From: Thalassotalea_H castellviae
GTDB lineage: Bacteria; Pseudomonadota; Gammaproteobacteria; Enterobacterales; Alteromonadaceae
Length of the DNA stretch: 64,000 bases
Assembly: GCF_031846185.1 (NCBI RefSeq)
Contig: NZ_JAVRIF010000009.1
Span: 100,889-164,888, forward strand
Direction of reading: 5' to 3'
In this document: in pieces, positions 9,293 through 17,990 of the stretch
How the letters are laid out: every line of letters starts with the position of its first letter
How positions within the stretch are numbered: the first letter of the stretch is position 1
Made by a program: the position numbers and the translations under genes
Notes under the pieces: generated by a model
What the model was told of the DNA's origin: nothing
What the model saw: only the letters and a program-made list of their open reading frames with translations
Database searches by the model: none

Positions 9293-9743
9293 GAAACTTA
9301 ATTTGTAGCCCTTTTAAAAAGGTCGATAACACCTCATCAGAGCACATCTTGTAATGTTTATGATTGACGTTTCTAAAGAAAGCACTTAATTCATATTTAC
9401 CTAAGGTTAAACCAGCTAAAGACAAAATTTCAATCACCTCATCAGCTTTTAATGCTAAAGCGATTTTTACCTTGTTAAAAATAATATTATTGGTTAACTC
9501 ATTTTGTGGAGCCGGCTGTGGGCCATCTTTCGCGCCACGTTTGTCAATAATTAAACCATTTAAAAACCGGGCAAAATCTATGTCTGAAATTTCTCGATAA
9601 TCAGCATGATCTTTTTCTTGATAAAAATGGGCTAATTGCTCTGTAGTTACATGACTTTGACCAAGCAAAAATATCGAGATAATTTGTTGGTCAGTTAAGG
9701 AAAATATTTTACTGATTCGACGAAGAAGATCATTGTTTATCAT
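9285..9743 (-). CDS. DUF1456 family protein (YehS-like)
   Basis: Cytoplasmic protein of 152 residues built from two similar DUF1456 repeats. The first is around DLLRRISKIFSLTDQQIISIF and the second around IIFNKVKIALALKADEVIEIL. Each repeat ends in an F(L)xGL segment (FLNGLI; FLKGLQ). Function is unknown. It lies 28 bases after ybiT and overlaps rhlE by 8 bases, so it is probably co-transcribed with both. An AAAGAG ribosome site precedes the ATG. Confidence 0.85.
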   Translation of the reverse strand: MINNDLLRRISKIFSLTDQQIISIFLLGQSHVTTEQLAHFYQEKDHADYREISDIDFARFLNGLIIDKRGAKDGPQPAPQNELTNNIIFNKVKIALALKADEVIEILSLAGLTLGKYELSAFFRNVNHKHYKMCSDEVLSTFLKGLQIKFHG

Positions 9744-9771
9744 AAGTTACTCTTTAAATTTTTAATGATTG

Positions 9772-11376
9772 TTAGGCAACATGTTGCGCTTGCACTTGAC
9801 TGTCTAGGTATTCGTCTAACGTACCTTGAAAATTAACAACTTGCTTATCTTTAATATCAATGATTCTAGTTGCTAAACTTGAAACAAATTTTCGGTCATG
9901 GCTGACAAAAATTAACGTACCTTCAAAATCTTTTAAGGCATTATTTAACGCGTCAATGGCTTCAATATCCATATGGTTAGTCGGCTCATCCATGATCAAT
10001 ACATTTACATCGGCCATCATTAACATACCAAATAACAGGCGATTTTTTTCACCTCCTGAACAATTACGTGCCTTTTTATTAGCATCATCATCGGTAAACA
10101 GCATTCGGCCTAACATGCCACGAACACTTAAATCATTATGACAAGGTCTACGCCATTGAGACATCCACTCCATCAAGGTTAAATCGTTATCAAAAAAAGC
10201 ACTACTGTCTTGAGGACAATAACCCACTGAGGCATTTTCAGACCATTTAATAACACCTTCGTTTTGTGTTAACTCGCTTACTAAACAACGCAAAAACGTG
10301 GTTTTTCCTACGCCATTTTCACCAATAATAGCTAACTTAGCACCCGCTTCTAATAATAAGTCACCCTTGCTAAAAAGCGCTTCTCCATCAAACCCATGAC
10401 CCAAGTTTTCTAATTCTAATGCCTGACGATGCATTTTTTTACCCGGAGCAAATGCAATTTTAGGAGTAATTCGACTTGATGACTTCACTTCGTCTAACTT
10501 AATTTTATCCATTTTTTTAGCACGAGAACTTGCTTGTTTCGCTTTAGAAGCGTTTGCTCCGAAACGATTGACAAAGTCTTGTAATTCGGCAATTTCAGCT
10601 TCTTTTTTCTCATTACCTGATAACAATTGCTCTCTTAATAAGGAAGATTGCGCTAGATAAAATTCATAGTTTCCAGGGTAAATTCGTAACTCACCGTAGT
10701 CTATATCAGCCATATGAGTACAGACGGCATTTAAAAAGTGCCTATCATGCGAAATGATGATCATCGTGCATTTACGCTTATTTAATTCTGCTTCTAACCA
10801 GCTGATAGTATGAATATCTAAGTTGTTGGTTGGCTCATCGAGTAATAAAATATCAGGGTTTGCAAATAACGCTTGCGCCAGAAGTACACGCAACTTCCAA
10901 CCTGGGGCAACTTGCTGCATAGAGCCATAATGAAATGACTCTTCAATACCGGCATCAAGTAATATTTCACCGGCACGACTTTCAGCTGTGTAACCATCCA
11001 TTTCAGCAAATTCACTTTCTAATTCGCCAGCACGCATGCCATCTGCTTCAGACATTTCAGTTTGCGCATAAATCGCATCTCGTTCTTGCTTAACCTTCCA
11101 TAAAGCCATATCGCCCATGATTACCGTATCGATAACAGAAAATTCTTCAAAAGCAAATTGATCTTGTCCTAAGGTACTGACTTTGTTACCTGTACTAACT
11201 GAAACATTACCTGAGCTTGGTACTAAATCACCACTGAGTATTTTCATAAAGGTTGATTTGCCACAACCATTAGCGCCTATTAAACCGTAGCGATTACCAT
11301 TACCGAATTTAGCGGAAATATTTTCAAACAAAGGCTCAGCGCCAAACTGCATTGTAATGTTAGAGGTAGAGATCAA
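9772..11376 (-). CDS. ybiT: ABC-F family ATPase YbiT
   Basis: Ribosome-associated ABC-F ATPase, 534 residues against about 530 for YbiT. Two ATPase domains have Walker A motifs GANGCGKST and GENGVGKTT and Walker B segments ILLLDEPTNNLD and VLIMDEPTNHMD. The first signature motif is the divergent VAPGWKLR typical of YbiT; the second is CSGGEKNR. A linker of charged helices (about 240-320) separates them. There is no membrane domain, so it acts on translation, not transport. It is the first gene of the operon with DUF1456 and rhlE, and a long inverted repeat lies in its upstream region. Confidence 0.9.
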   Translation of the reverse strand: MISTSNITMQFGAEPLFENISAKFGNGNRYGLIGANGCGKSTFMKILSGDLVPSSGNVSVSTGNKVSTLGQDQFAFEEFSVIDTVIMGDMALWKVKQERDAIYAQTEMSEADGMRAGELESEFAEMDGYTAESRAGEILLDAGIEESFHYGSMQQVAPGWKLRVLLAQALFANPDILLLDEPTNNLDIHTISWLEAELNKRKCTMIIISHDRHFLNAVCTHMADIDYGELRIYPGNYEFYLAQSSLLREQLLSGNEKKEAEIAELQDFVNRFGANASKAKQASSRAKKMDKIKLDEVKSSSRITPKIAFAPGKKMHRQALELENLGHGFDGEALFSKGDLLLEAGAKLAIIGENGVGKTTFLRCLVSELTQNEGVIKWSENASVGYCPQDSSAFFDNDLTLMEWMSQWRRPCHNDLSVRGMLGRMLFTDDDANKKARNCSGGEKNRLLFGMLMMADVNVLIMDEPTNHMDIEAIDALNNALKDFEGTLIFVSHDRKFVSSLATRIIDIKDKQVVNFQGTLDEYLDSQVQAQHVA

Positions 11377-11463
11377 AAGTGCGTTCCTGAATTGAATATT
11401 GGCTTGGCTAATGACACTTTTAAAAATGGTGTATTAGCAGTAAAGGTAAAACGTCGTATCAAT

Positions 11464-11525
11464 AAAATACCGGTAAACGTTAACAGATATCAGCATTTAG
11501 CTACGCTTTTAATTACCGGTATTTT
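11464..11525. repeat. Perfect 13-bp inverted repeat upstream of ybiT
   Basis: AAAATACCGGTAA (11464-11476) and TTACCGGTATTTT (11513-11525) pair perfectly around a 36-base loop, 88-149 bases upstream of ybiT. It could be a leader hairpin, an attenuator, or a protein-binding pair of sites. No open frame here looks real. Confidence 0.6.
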
Positions 11526-11711
11526 TGAAGTCGCGCATTATACAGGAATAAAACGCCAAGCTATAGTCTATATTGGCTTTTTATGTATAAATTTTCACCA
11601 CAAGAAAAGCTTTCAATTTCGAGATTCAACTGATTGACAAAATAGAGGGCTTAATAACAGATTGCATCGACCGACTTAAAAGGGAGACACTTTCCAGCAC
11701 CACAATAAAAA

Positions 11712-11726
11712 TGTAATTTAATTACA
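11712..11726. promoter_or_regulatory. Palindromic site TGTAATTTAATTACA, copy 1
   Basis: Perfect dyad TGTAAT-TTA-ATTACA. It is identical to the copy at 11825-11839; a half-conserved copy is at 11806-11820 (TGTAATTTAAAAACA). Probably binding sites for one regulator; which one is unknown. Confidence 0.5.
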
Positions 11727-11824
11727 AAACTTGTTTATGTAATCATAAAAATTAATAAAAACAAACCTTAAAACCAACTAAATATCAATAAAACCACACA
11801 AAAAATGTAATTTAAAAACACAAA

Positions 11825-11839
11825 TGTAATTTAATTACA
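11825..11839. promoter_or_regulatory. Palindromic site TGTAATTTAATTACA, copy 2, next to the -35
   Basis: Same 15-base dyad as at 11712. It ends 8 bases before the -35 box, so its centre is near -50 from the inferred start of transcription. That position fits an activator better than a repressor. This is inference. Confidence 0.5.
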
Positions 11840-11847
11840 AAAAATCC

Positions 11848-11875
11848 TTTACAAGTAAAATTAAATTAGTATAAT
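11848..11875 (+). promoter_or_regulatory. Sigma-70 promoter of the DUF3718-like gene
   Basis: -35 TTTACA (11848-11853), 16-base spacer, -10 TATAAT (11870-11875). This is near consensus, 63 bases before the ATG at 11938. Confidence 0.75.
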
Positions 11876-11937
11876 TACTCTATCTTAAGTGATTGGCACT
11901 TAAGCCAATTAATTATCTACGTGATTTAGAGGTTTAT

Positions 11938-12369
11938 ATGAAAAATTTATTAGCTGTTTTATCGTTAGTTTTATTCACTTCATCTGCAAGTGCTTCAAGT
12001 TCAAATGTGAAATTCGTTTCATTAGACAACACAGCAGAAAGTAAAATCTGTGTTTTAGCTGCAACAAATGGTTATAGAGCAGCGATTAAGCAAGCAGAAA
12101 AAATGAATAATGTTCATGCTTATAACATCACATGTAACGGTCAAAACATTCGTGATTTTTCTAACTCATTTAAAGCACAACCGGTAAAAGCTATCGAAAA
12201 ATCAGTTTTTATTAAACCTGCCAATAACTCGATTGAGTCTATGATTTGTGCTCAAGCAGTTAAAAATGGTCTAGACTCTGTTGTTGGTAAAACAAAATAT
12301 GATGTTAATGAAATGGTTTGTAACGGTTTACGTATCAGTCAATTCGTTAAGCGTTATAGCAACTCTTAA
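11938..12369 (+). CDS. Exported protein with two DUF3718-like repeats
   Basis: Periplasmic protein of 143 residues. A signal peptide covers 1-20 (ends ASA-SS). Two tandem repeats follow: ESKICVLAATNGYRAAI...ITCNGQNIRDFSNSF and ESMICAQAVKNGLDSVV...MVCNGLRISQFVKRY. Each has two cysteines, probably one disulfide per repeat. The pattern resembles DUF3718, a small family of marine Alteromonadales; that name is from memory. The frame extends upstream to 11893, but the ATG at 11938 gives a proper signal peptide. Strong promoter and terminator flank it, so it is monocistronic and likely well expressed. Function unknown. Confidence 0.75.
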   Translation: MKNLLAVLSLVLFTSSASASSSNVKFVSLDNTAESKICVLAATNGYRAAIKQAEKMNNVHAYNITCNGQNIRDFSNSFKAQPVKAIEKSVFIKPANNSIESMICAQAVKNGLDSVVGKTKYDVNEMVCNGLRISQFVKRYSNS

Positions 12370-12416
12370 TTGAGAAAGTTTTAGTTTTTTTGTAACTCCC
12401 CTTACAAAGACTTTTT

Positions 12417-12443
12417 AGCCACGTACATCACGTGGCTTTTTTA
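12417..12443 (+). terminator. Rho-independent terminator of the DUF3718-like gene
   Basis: Stem AGCCACGT (12417-12424) with ACGTGGCT (12430-12437), 5-base loop, then a T run. Confidence 0.9.
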
Positions 12444-12627
12444 TTTAAAAATCCACGCTAAGTTCAGAAATTAATAAGTAACAATCCACTTTAGGTACCC
12501 AAAGACGTTTCAAATTTATTTGACTCTATATTTAGAATTTCATGGCAAAGCTGTGATTCATATAAAATAAATAATATACTGTTTAATAAAGCTTGCATAA
12601 GGAATCAAATCATTAGATTTGAATAAT

Positions 12628-12951
12628 ATGCGCATTATGAATGAAGTTATAGACACAATATCTAAAGGTAATGTATACGTTATGAAACATTCGTTGTTTT
12701 CTGATGTGATACGAATAGGATGTACGCCACAATCGCCGGAAGAATATGCCAAGACTTTGTCAAAAACGACGCCTGGTGAATATAAAGTAGTCTTTCAACT
12801 TTATTGTGAAAATCCCTGCCAAATAAAAAAGCAAGTGAGAGAATATTTACGTGCCAAAAAATATGTCAATGAATTTTATCAAGTGCCTCCTGAAAAAGCA
12901 GAAAAGCTACTAAAAGCAGAAACATTAAAAATCCCCATTCTTCATAAATAA
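12628..12951 (+). CDS. GIY-YIG / T5orf172-like small protein
   Basis: Protein of about 107 residues that reads as a single T5orf172-type GIY-YIG domain. NVYVMKHS gives the first strand, then VIRIGCTPQSPEEYAKTLS, then VVFQLYCENP, then a helix and NEFYQVPPEKAEKLL. The GIY-YIG superfamily includes nucleases. The Arg usual after the (K/R)IGxT segment looks replaced by Tyr here (EEYAKTL), so nuclease activity is doubtful; the Glu in NEFYQV remains. Starts possible at TTG 12619, ATG 12628 or ATG 12637. It is alone between a terminator and a convergent gene. Confidence 0.6.
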   Translation: MRIMNEVIDTISKGNVYVMKHSLFSDVIRIGCTPQSPEEYAKTLSKTTPGEYKVVFQLYCENPCQIKKQVREYLRAKKYVNEFYQVPPEKAEKLLKAETLKIPILHK

Positions 12952-12969
12952 GGGTTGGTAGTTCTCTAT

Positions 12970-13590
12970 TTATTGATCCGTTATCATAGTTGATAAAAGT
13001 TGAGTGGCGCCTTCAGCGGTTAAACCATTAACAACACCTTGTTGATTTTCCAAAGATTGATTTTGACTGACTTTCCATTTTCCAACCATATCATTTATTT
13101 CAACCTCAATGCCTACAATGCCTGATAACATTTTCTCAATATAGTGGCTTGGCGCATCACTTACCGACCAAGGTTTAGGTTGATGCACTTCATGTAGGTT
13201 TGTTAGATGATTAACAATGGCTAATTTAGTTTCATTCTCATGTCTAAATTTAAGAGTCCCTTTGACATGCACTGCAATATAATTCCACGTAGGAACCGCT
13301 CGGCCATGCTCTTGCTTAGAAGGATAATAATTAGGAGAGATATAACCATTAGGCCCATTAAAAACAACTAATACATCTTCACTCTCTTGCTTCATTTTCC
13401 AAAGTGAATTCGCTTTAGCAATATGCGCAAAAAGTACCTTTTTTCCCTCTTTTTTCTCTAGATAAAAAGGTAGGTGGTTAACTTCAATTCCTGAGTCTAC
13501 TTTAGAGATTAAACTGGCAAAGGGAAATTGTCCGATCAGTTCGATTAAAGTAGCTTCATTAGACTCTTGAAAATGTTTCGGGATATACAC
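12970..13590 (-). CDS. FMN-binding PaiB-type protein
   Basis: PaiB/FMN-binding split-barrel protein of 206 residues, described in Bacillus as a negative regulator of protease and sporulation genes. Family features seen are the N-terminal MYIPKHF, the central strand HLPF, GPNGYISPNYYP, and AVPTWNYIAVHVKG. The C-terminal half has GIVGIEVEI...GKWKVSQN, which is typical. No paiA-type acetyltransferase is adjacent; the nearest GNAT gene lies 2 kb away beyond a chemoreceptor gene. The cellular role here is unknown. Confidence 0.85.
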   Translation of the reverse strand: MYIPKHFQESNEATLIELIGQFPFASLISKVDSGIEVNHLPFYLEKKEGKKVLFAHIAKANSLWKMKQESEDVLVVFNGPNGYISPNYYPSKQEHGRAVPTWNYIAVHVKGTLKFRHENETKLAIVNHLTNLHEVHQPKPWSVSDAPSHYIEKMLSGIVGIEVEINDMVGKWKVSQNQSLENQQGVVNGLTAEGATQLLSTMITDQ

Positions 13591-13614
13591 TTATAACTTT
13601 TCCTATGTGAAGTT

Positions 13615-15645
13615 TTATAAGTTAAATTCATCCACAGATTTATCTAACTTCTGCGCTAAACTCGCGACTTCTTTACTGTGAGATAACGTAGAAAGAGATT
13701 TATCATTACTGTACTGACTTAATTGCACAACATCATTAATACTAAGGTTGATATCGCCACTTAAGGTATTTTGATGTTGAGCAGATTGTGCAATATCCAA
13801 ACTCATAGAGTACATTTGTTCAATAGCTTGTGTAATTAAATTTAATGTTTCTAGTAATTTAGCCGTATGTTCTTGACAGTTTTCGGCTTCAGCTTTTCCT
13901 TCATTCACTTCTAATACCGCCCTTTGCGTTTTACTTTGTAAAGAGGTGATCATCAGGTTAATTTCAGCTGTCGACTCCTGAGTACGACTAGCGAGCATTC
14001 TCACTTCATCGGCCACGACAGCAAAGCCTCTGCCACTTTCACCCGCACGTGCCGCTTCAATTGCAGCATTGAGTGCGAGCAAATTAGTTTGATCGGCAAT
14101 ACTTTGTATGGTTTCTAAGATCCCACCAATGTTGGTAGACTCTTGCTGTAATTCATTGATTAGATTACTGGTTGTGTCTAAACCGTTAGATAAACCTGAA
14201 ATTTGTTTATTGGTATTATTTGCTATCGCCTTTAAATCATCACTTTGATTAAGAGCAGCCGTCATCTGCTCTTCCGCAGACTTCGCTTGTTGTAACACAT
14301 TATCGGCACTGACATTTAACTGTGTGGTGATATCGGTTACTTGTGCAACGGTATTTTGTTGTTGCTCAATAGAGCTAACAATTTCAGCAACTTCATTCGT
14401 CGATGAAATAGCCGCGTTACTGAGTAAATGACAATTACTACTAATTTCGCCCACCAAAGAACGTAAGTCTTCCACGACTAAGTTTACATTTTTAGATAGA
14501 ATCCCGTATTCATCTTCAGATTCAACTTTAAGCTGGCGTGAAAGATCTCCTTTTGCAATGTGTGCTAAGGCTTTATTAATGCGCACTAATGGTAGACTCA
14601 TCGATCGCACTGTAACAATAGAAATAATCGTACTTACAATACTAATAATTAATAAAAGTATCCAAGTTGAAGTCTGGCCTTTGTCGACATCTTTAAGAAC
14701 ATTATTCTGTAAATGATTTACTTCATTATTAAAAGCAACTAATAATTTGTCGATGGCAACAATAGAGCTATTCACTTGGCTTTCAGACAAAATGGATTGT
14801 TGTTCAAGCACATCCACTTGAGTTAACTGCCCTATTTTCATTTGTGATAAACTTTGCTCGCCTGAAATTAACGGCGTTAAGGTGTCAAAATCAACGGCAA
14901 CTTTGTCAACAATTTCAAAACTGACATGACCTTTACTTAAGCGTTTTAAGTAGTCTAACAATGGTTTTGTGTTATCAAAACCAATAACAACGGACTCTTC
15001 AACACTAAGTGCATTTTCCATGGTATTGATACTAGGAATAGTTTCAATAGATTCACTTAAACTAATTAAATAACCTTCAACTTGAACTGAAACTGAAGAA
15101 AGTTGTTCAAGTAAGTTTTCTTGTTCAGGGTCTTCAAGATACGATAATTCAACTAATTGATCCTCTACACTTCTAAGCGTTTCAACTAAAATATCTTTTT
15201 GTTGAGTGATTTCAACTTGTTGAGAAAGTATCGATTCTTTATCAGAAAACATGACTTTAACAGTATTTGAATAAGGTAAATAATACGTCTTAAAGTCTTT
15301 CAGAAAACTAGCACTTTCATGCTTAGCTAATAACTTGTCTATTTTTAAGACTTCTTGATTAAGCTCGTTACCGACCACAGTAAACTGCTTTTTTAATTCG
15401 GCTAATCTATCAGCATCAGTAACGTATGGGATCAGAGAAGATAACTTCGCTTGCTTTAACAAGTGGATTTGTACTTTACTACTGTAATTTTGAACTGGGA
15501 TAGCAAATTTATCGACCTGAGATGTCGCGGTTTTAATTCCAGACAAGATATTTATTGAACTTATACTTGCTACAAATAACAAGAGTAAAACAACAACAAA
15601 ACCTATAATAACTTTATGAGAAACTTTTAATTGCATATTAATCAA
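13615..15645 (-). CDS. Methyl-accepting chemotaxis protein
   Basis: Inner-membrane chemoreceptor of 676 residues. Helix TM1 is near residues 10-32 and a long, mostly helical periplasmic sensor occupies about 33-325. TM2 (WILLLIISIVSTIISIV) is followed by a HAMP domain (VRINKALAHIAKGDLSRQL). The cytoplasmic signalling hairpin contains the near-invariant tip QTNLLALNAAIEAARAGE and GFAVVADEVRMLA. There is no C-terminal CheR-binding pentapeptide. The ligand is unknown. The start may be Met1 or Met4 (MQLKVSHK). The CheX-REC gene 2.3 kb away may act in the same pathway. Confidence 0.9.
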   Translation of the reverse strand: MINMQLKVSHKVIIGFVVVLLLLFVASISSINILSGIKTATSQVDKFAIPVQNYSSKVQIHLLKQAKLSSLIPYVTDADRLAELKKQFTVVGNELNQEVLKIDKLLAKHESASFLKDFKTYYLPYSNTVKVMFSDKESILSQQVEITQQKDILVETLRSVEDQLVELSYLEDPEQENLLEQLSSVSVQVEGYLISLSESIETIPSINTMENALSVEESVVIGFDNTKPLLDYLKRLSKGHVSFEIVDKVAVDFDTLTPLISGEQSLSQMKIGQLTQVDVLEQQSILSESQVNSSIVAIDKLLVAFNNEVNHLQNNVLKDVDKGQTSTWILLLIISIVSTIISIVTVRSMSLPLVRINKALAHIAKGDLSRQLKVESEDEYGILSKNVNLVVEDLRSLVGEISSNCHLLSNAAISSTNEVAEIVSSIEQQQNTVAQVTDITTQLNVSADNVLQQAKSAEEQMTAALNQSDDLKAIANNTNKQISGLSNGLDTTSNLINELQQESTNIGGILETIQSIADQTNLLALNAAIEAARAGESGRGFAVVADEVRMLASRTQESTAEINLMITSLQSKTQRAVLEVNEGKAEAENCQEHTAKLLETLNLITQAIEQMYSMSLDIAQSAQHQNTLSGDINLSINDVVQLSQYSNDKSLSTLSHSKEVASLAQKLDKSVDEFNL

Positions 15646-15751
15646 ATACTAAATCAGCACTATCGAATAAAGGATAGCTTAAATACTAAACACTTATCAA
15701 AGTTTATATTTAAATCATTGTAAATAAAATGTTAAATGTGCACTCATTATT

Positions 15752-16372
15752 TTACAGGTTATTTTTTACCGTTATCATTTTACTTTCTAAAGTTTGTTTA
15801 ACCTTAGGCCATTCTTTGTCAATAATTGAGAAAATAGCAGTATTACGAAAACTACCATCAGATAATATTCGTTGATGACGTAATATACCTTCAAATTTTG
15901 CCCCCAAACGTGTAATCGCACTTCTAGATTTCTCATTGTGTTCATGTGTTTTAAATTCAACACGTATTGCATGTAACTGTTCAAAAGCATGTTTAAGTAA
16001 ACAGAATTTTGCATGAGTATTAACATATGTTTGTTGGTATTTTGGCGTTATAAAGGTGAAGCCAATCTCAATATTTCTATCTTCGGGTTTTATTGAACAA
16101 AATCGTGTACTACCAACCAACTCACCACTTGCTTTATCAAAAATAGCATAGGCAATATGCTCACCTTTTTTCATCATTACTTCGGAGTACGTTAACCACT
16201 TTTTTGCGACCTGCAAAGAAGCACATTTATCAGGTAATGACCAACGCCAAATTTCAGGAAAGGCGCCAGCTTGATAAAAGCTAGTAAGATGATCAACGCT
16301 TAAAGGACGCAGTTCTACTTTATTCGTCGACAATATAGTTGGTTTAGGGCTAAAATTTTCACGTATTGTCAT
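15752..16372 (-). CDS. GNAT acetyltransferase, RimJ/RimL type
   Basis: Acetyl-CoA-dependent N-acetyltransferase of 206 residues. The N-terminal strand VELRPLSVDHLTSFYQ, the central IEIGFTFITPKYQQTYVNTHA and the C-terminal NEKSRSAITRLGAKFEGILR are characteristic of the RimJ/RimL/SpeG-like group. The substrate (a protein N-terminus or small amine) is unknown. Its start overlaps the longest reading of the divergent MocR gene, so the two share a promoter region. MocR regulators commonly control a divergent neighbour. Confidence 0.8.
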   Translation of the reverse strand: MTIRENFSPKPTILSTNKVELRPLSVDHLTSFYQAGAFPEIWRWSLPDKCASLQVAKKWLTYSEVMMKKGEHIAYAIFDKASGELVGSTRFCSIKPEDRNIEIGFTFITPKYQQTYVNTHAKFCLLKHAFEQLHAIRVEFKTHEHNEKSRSAITRLGAKFEGILRHQRILSDGSFRNTAIFSIIDKEWPKVKQTLESKMITVKNNL

Positions 16373-16455
16373 TGTTATCTCCTCACTTAGATATCGTTAT
16401 TATCTTTATTTGTGGTATAAATAAAACAACCAGATTACTTATATTAACTATACCA

Positions 16456-17910
16456 GTGATTCCATTAAACTTAGTCTTAGAGAATAACCATTCAAAATAC
16501 TATTTGAATATTGCCGATGCCATTAGAAAGGCAATTGAACAAGGACTTGTTACCCCTTGCGAGTTGTTGCCTTCAGCGAGAAAACTCGCGGAGCAACTAC
16601 AAGTAAATCGCCATACGATTATGGCTGCTTATCGTGAATTAATTGCACAAGGTTGGGTAGAGTCTAAATTACGAAAAGGGTATCGCGTCACTAAAAACTT
16701 ACCGATTATCCAAGCGAGTCATAAGAAACACTCTTCTTCACATGAAACGGTGTCACATAACTGGCAAATTATTAAAAAAAATAACACTGCGCAGAAAAAA
16801 TCCGCTAGCCAATATAAGTTTAATTTTGCCGGCGGCAACCCAGATATATCACTTTTTCCTTTTAATGATTTTCGCTCATCTATGAATACGGCATTAAACC
16901 GTCCCGCAATAAAAGATTTAAATTATGGTGATAACGCAGGTTACCCACCTTTTATCAAGGAGGTTTCAACTTATTTACGTCGTGTGCGATCAATCAATGA
17001 TAAAGAGATCATTGTTGTCAATGGTACGCAAGAAGCGCTGTATATTCTTTCTCAAGTGTTATTAACTAAAGGAGATAAAGTGGCAGTAGAAAGCTTAGGC
17101 TATCGCCCTGCTTGGAATACATTTGAAAACACTGGCGCAGAATTAATAGGAATAAAACAAACCAATCAAGGAATAGATGTTGACCATTTAGAAAGCATAC
17201 TGAAAATACATAGCATCAAACTTTTATACTTAACTCCACTTCATCAATACCCAACAACCACAACTTTACCTGTAAGTGAACGAATGAAAATTTATCGGTT
17301 AGCTCAGCAATATAACTTTGCGATTATAGAAGATGATTATGATCATGAATTTCACTACGACACCCAGCCACTAGCTCCTATAGCCGCAAATGACCCTGCT
17401 GGCTTAGTAATCTATATCTCTAGTTTTTCAAAACTAATGTTTCCAGCTGTACGGTTAGGCATTATGGCAGTTGATAAGTCATTGGCCAGTCATTTAATTA
17501 ATTACCGTACGCTTATCAATCATAAAACGAATATCTTAATGCAAGATGCAGTCGCCAGATGGATGAAAGAAGGTGCATTTGAACGCCATTTAAGAAAGGT
17601 CACCAGAGTTTATCAGAAAAGACGTGAATGTATGGTACACATGCTTAATGAATTTAAAAATCAAGGAATGAACATCCATTTTAATACACCGCCTGGCGGC
17701 ATGGCGCTATGGGTTGATGTAGGCTTTAATGCAGAAAAAATAGCATTAAAAGCACAACAACAAGACATTTATATATTGGCTGAAAATGCTTTTCATTTAT
17801 CTGCACGCAATAATCTCAATAAATATCTTCGGTTAGGTTTTAGTGGCCAAAGTGAAGAGAAAATCGAACAAGGGTTAATAAAATTAAAACGAATCATGCT
17901 AAGTCTTTAA
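16456..17910 (+). CDS. MocR/PdxR-type transcriptional regulator (GntR HTH + aminotransferase fold)
   Basis: PLP-dependent DNA-binding regulator. A GntR winged helix (KYYLNIADAIRKAI through WVESKLRKGYRVT) is followed by a linker and a class I aminotransferase-like domain. The PLP-lysine segment is ISSFSKLMFPAVRLG, with EDDYDHEFHY before it. The frame is open from ATG 16366, but that start would overlap the divergent GNAT gene and leave no promoter. A TATAAA-like -10 lies near 16410, so the GTG at 16456 (484 residues) is preferred. The start is uncertain. The likely target is the divergent acetyltransferase gene. Confidence 0.8.
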   Translation: MIPLNLVLENNHSKYYLNIADAIRKAIEQGLVTPCELLPSARKLAEQLQVNRHTIMAAYRELIAQGWVESKLRKGYRVTKNLPIIQASHKKHSSSHETVSHNWQIIKKNNTAQKKSASQYKFNFAGGNPDISLFPFNDFRSSMNTALNRPAIKDLNYGDNAGYPPFIKEVSTYLRRVRSINDKEIIVVNGTQEALYILSQVLLTKGDKVAVESLGYRPAWNTFENTGAELIGIKQTNQGIDVDHLESILKIHSIKLLYLTPLHQYPTTTTLPVSERMKIYRLAQQYNFAIIEDDYDHEFHYDTQPLAPIAANDPAGLVIYISSFSKLMFPAVRLGIMAVDKSLASHLINYRTLINHKTNILMQDAVARWMKEGAFERHLRKVTRVYQKRRECMVHMLNEFKNQGMNIHFNTPPGGMALWVDVGFNAEKIALKAQQQDIYILAENAFHLSARNNLNKYLRLGFSGQSEEKIEQGLIKLKRIMLSL

Positions 17911-17990
17911 AATATAAGCAACTGCCTTGCAAAAACTAATGTGCTCTAGTAGCTTATTCACTTAATAACAATAAAAATTGAAGGTAATTC

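Larger units (their letters stand above)
11377..11937. other. 561-bp intergenic region with ybiT and DUF3718-like promoters
   Basis: Between the divergent ybiT and DUF3718-like genes. It holds the inverted repeat at 11464-11525, an AT-rich stretch, three copies of a TGTAATTTA-type site at 11712, 11806 and 11825, and a near-consensus promoter at 11848-11875. No convincing gene is seen. Confidence 0.7.

Noticed and set aside
11392..11637. 81-codon open frame on the plus strand
   Set aside because: It lies in the divergent promoter region of ybiT, covers the 13-bp inverted repeat, has no ribosome site and an unconvincing protein sequence.
12558..12752. 64-codon open frame on the minus strand
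   Set aside because: It overlaps the start of the GIY-YIG-like gene, has no ribosome site and no protein-like features.
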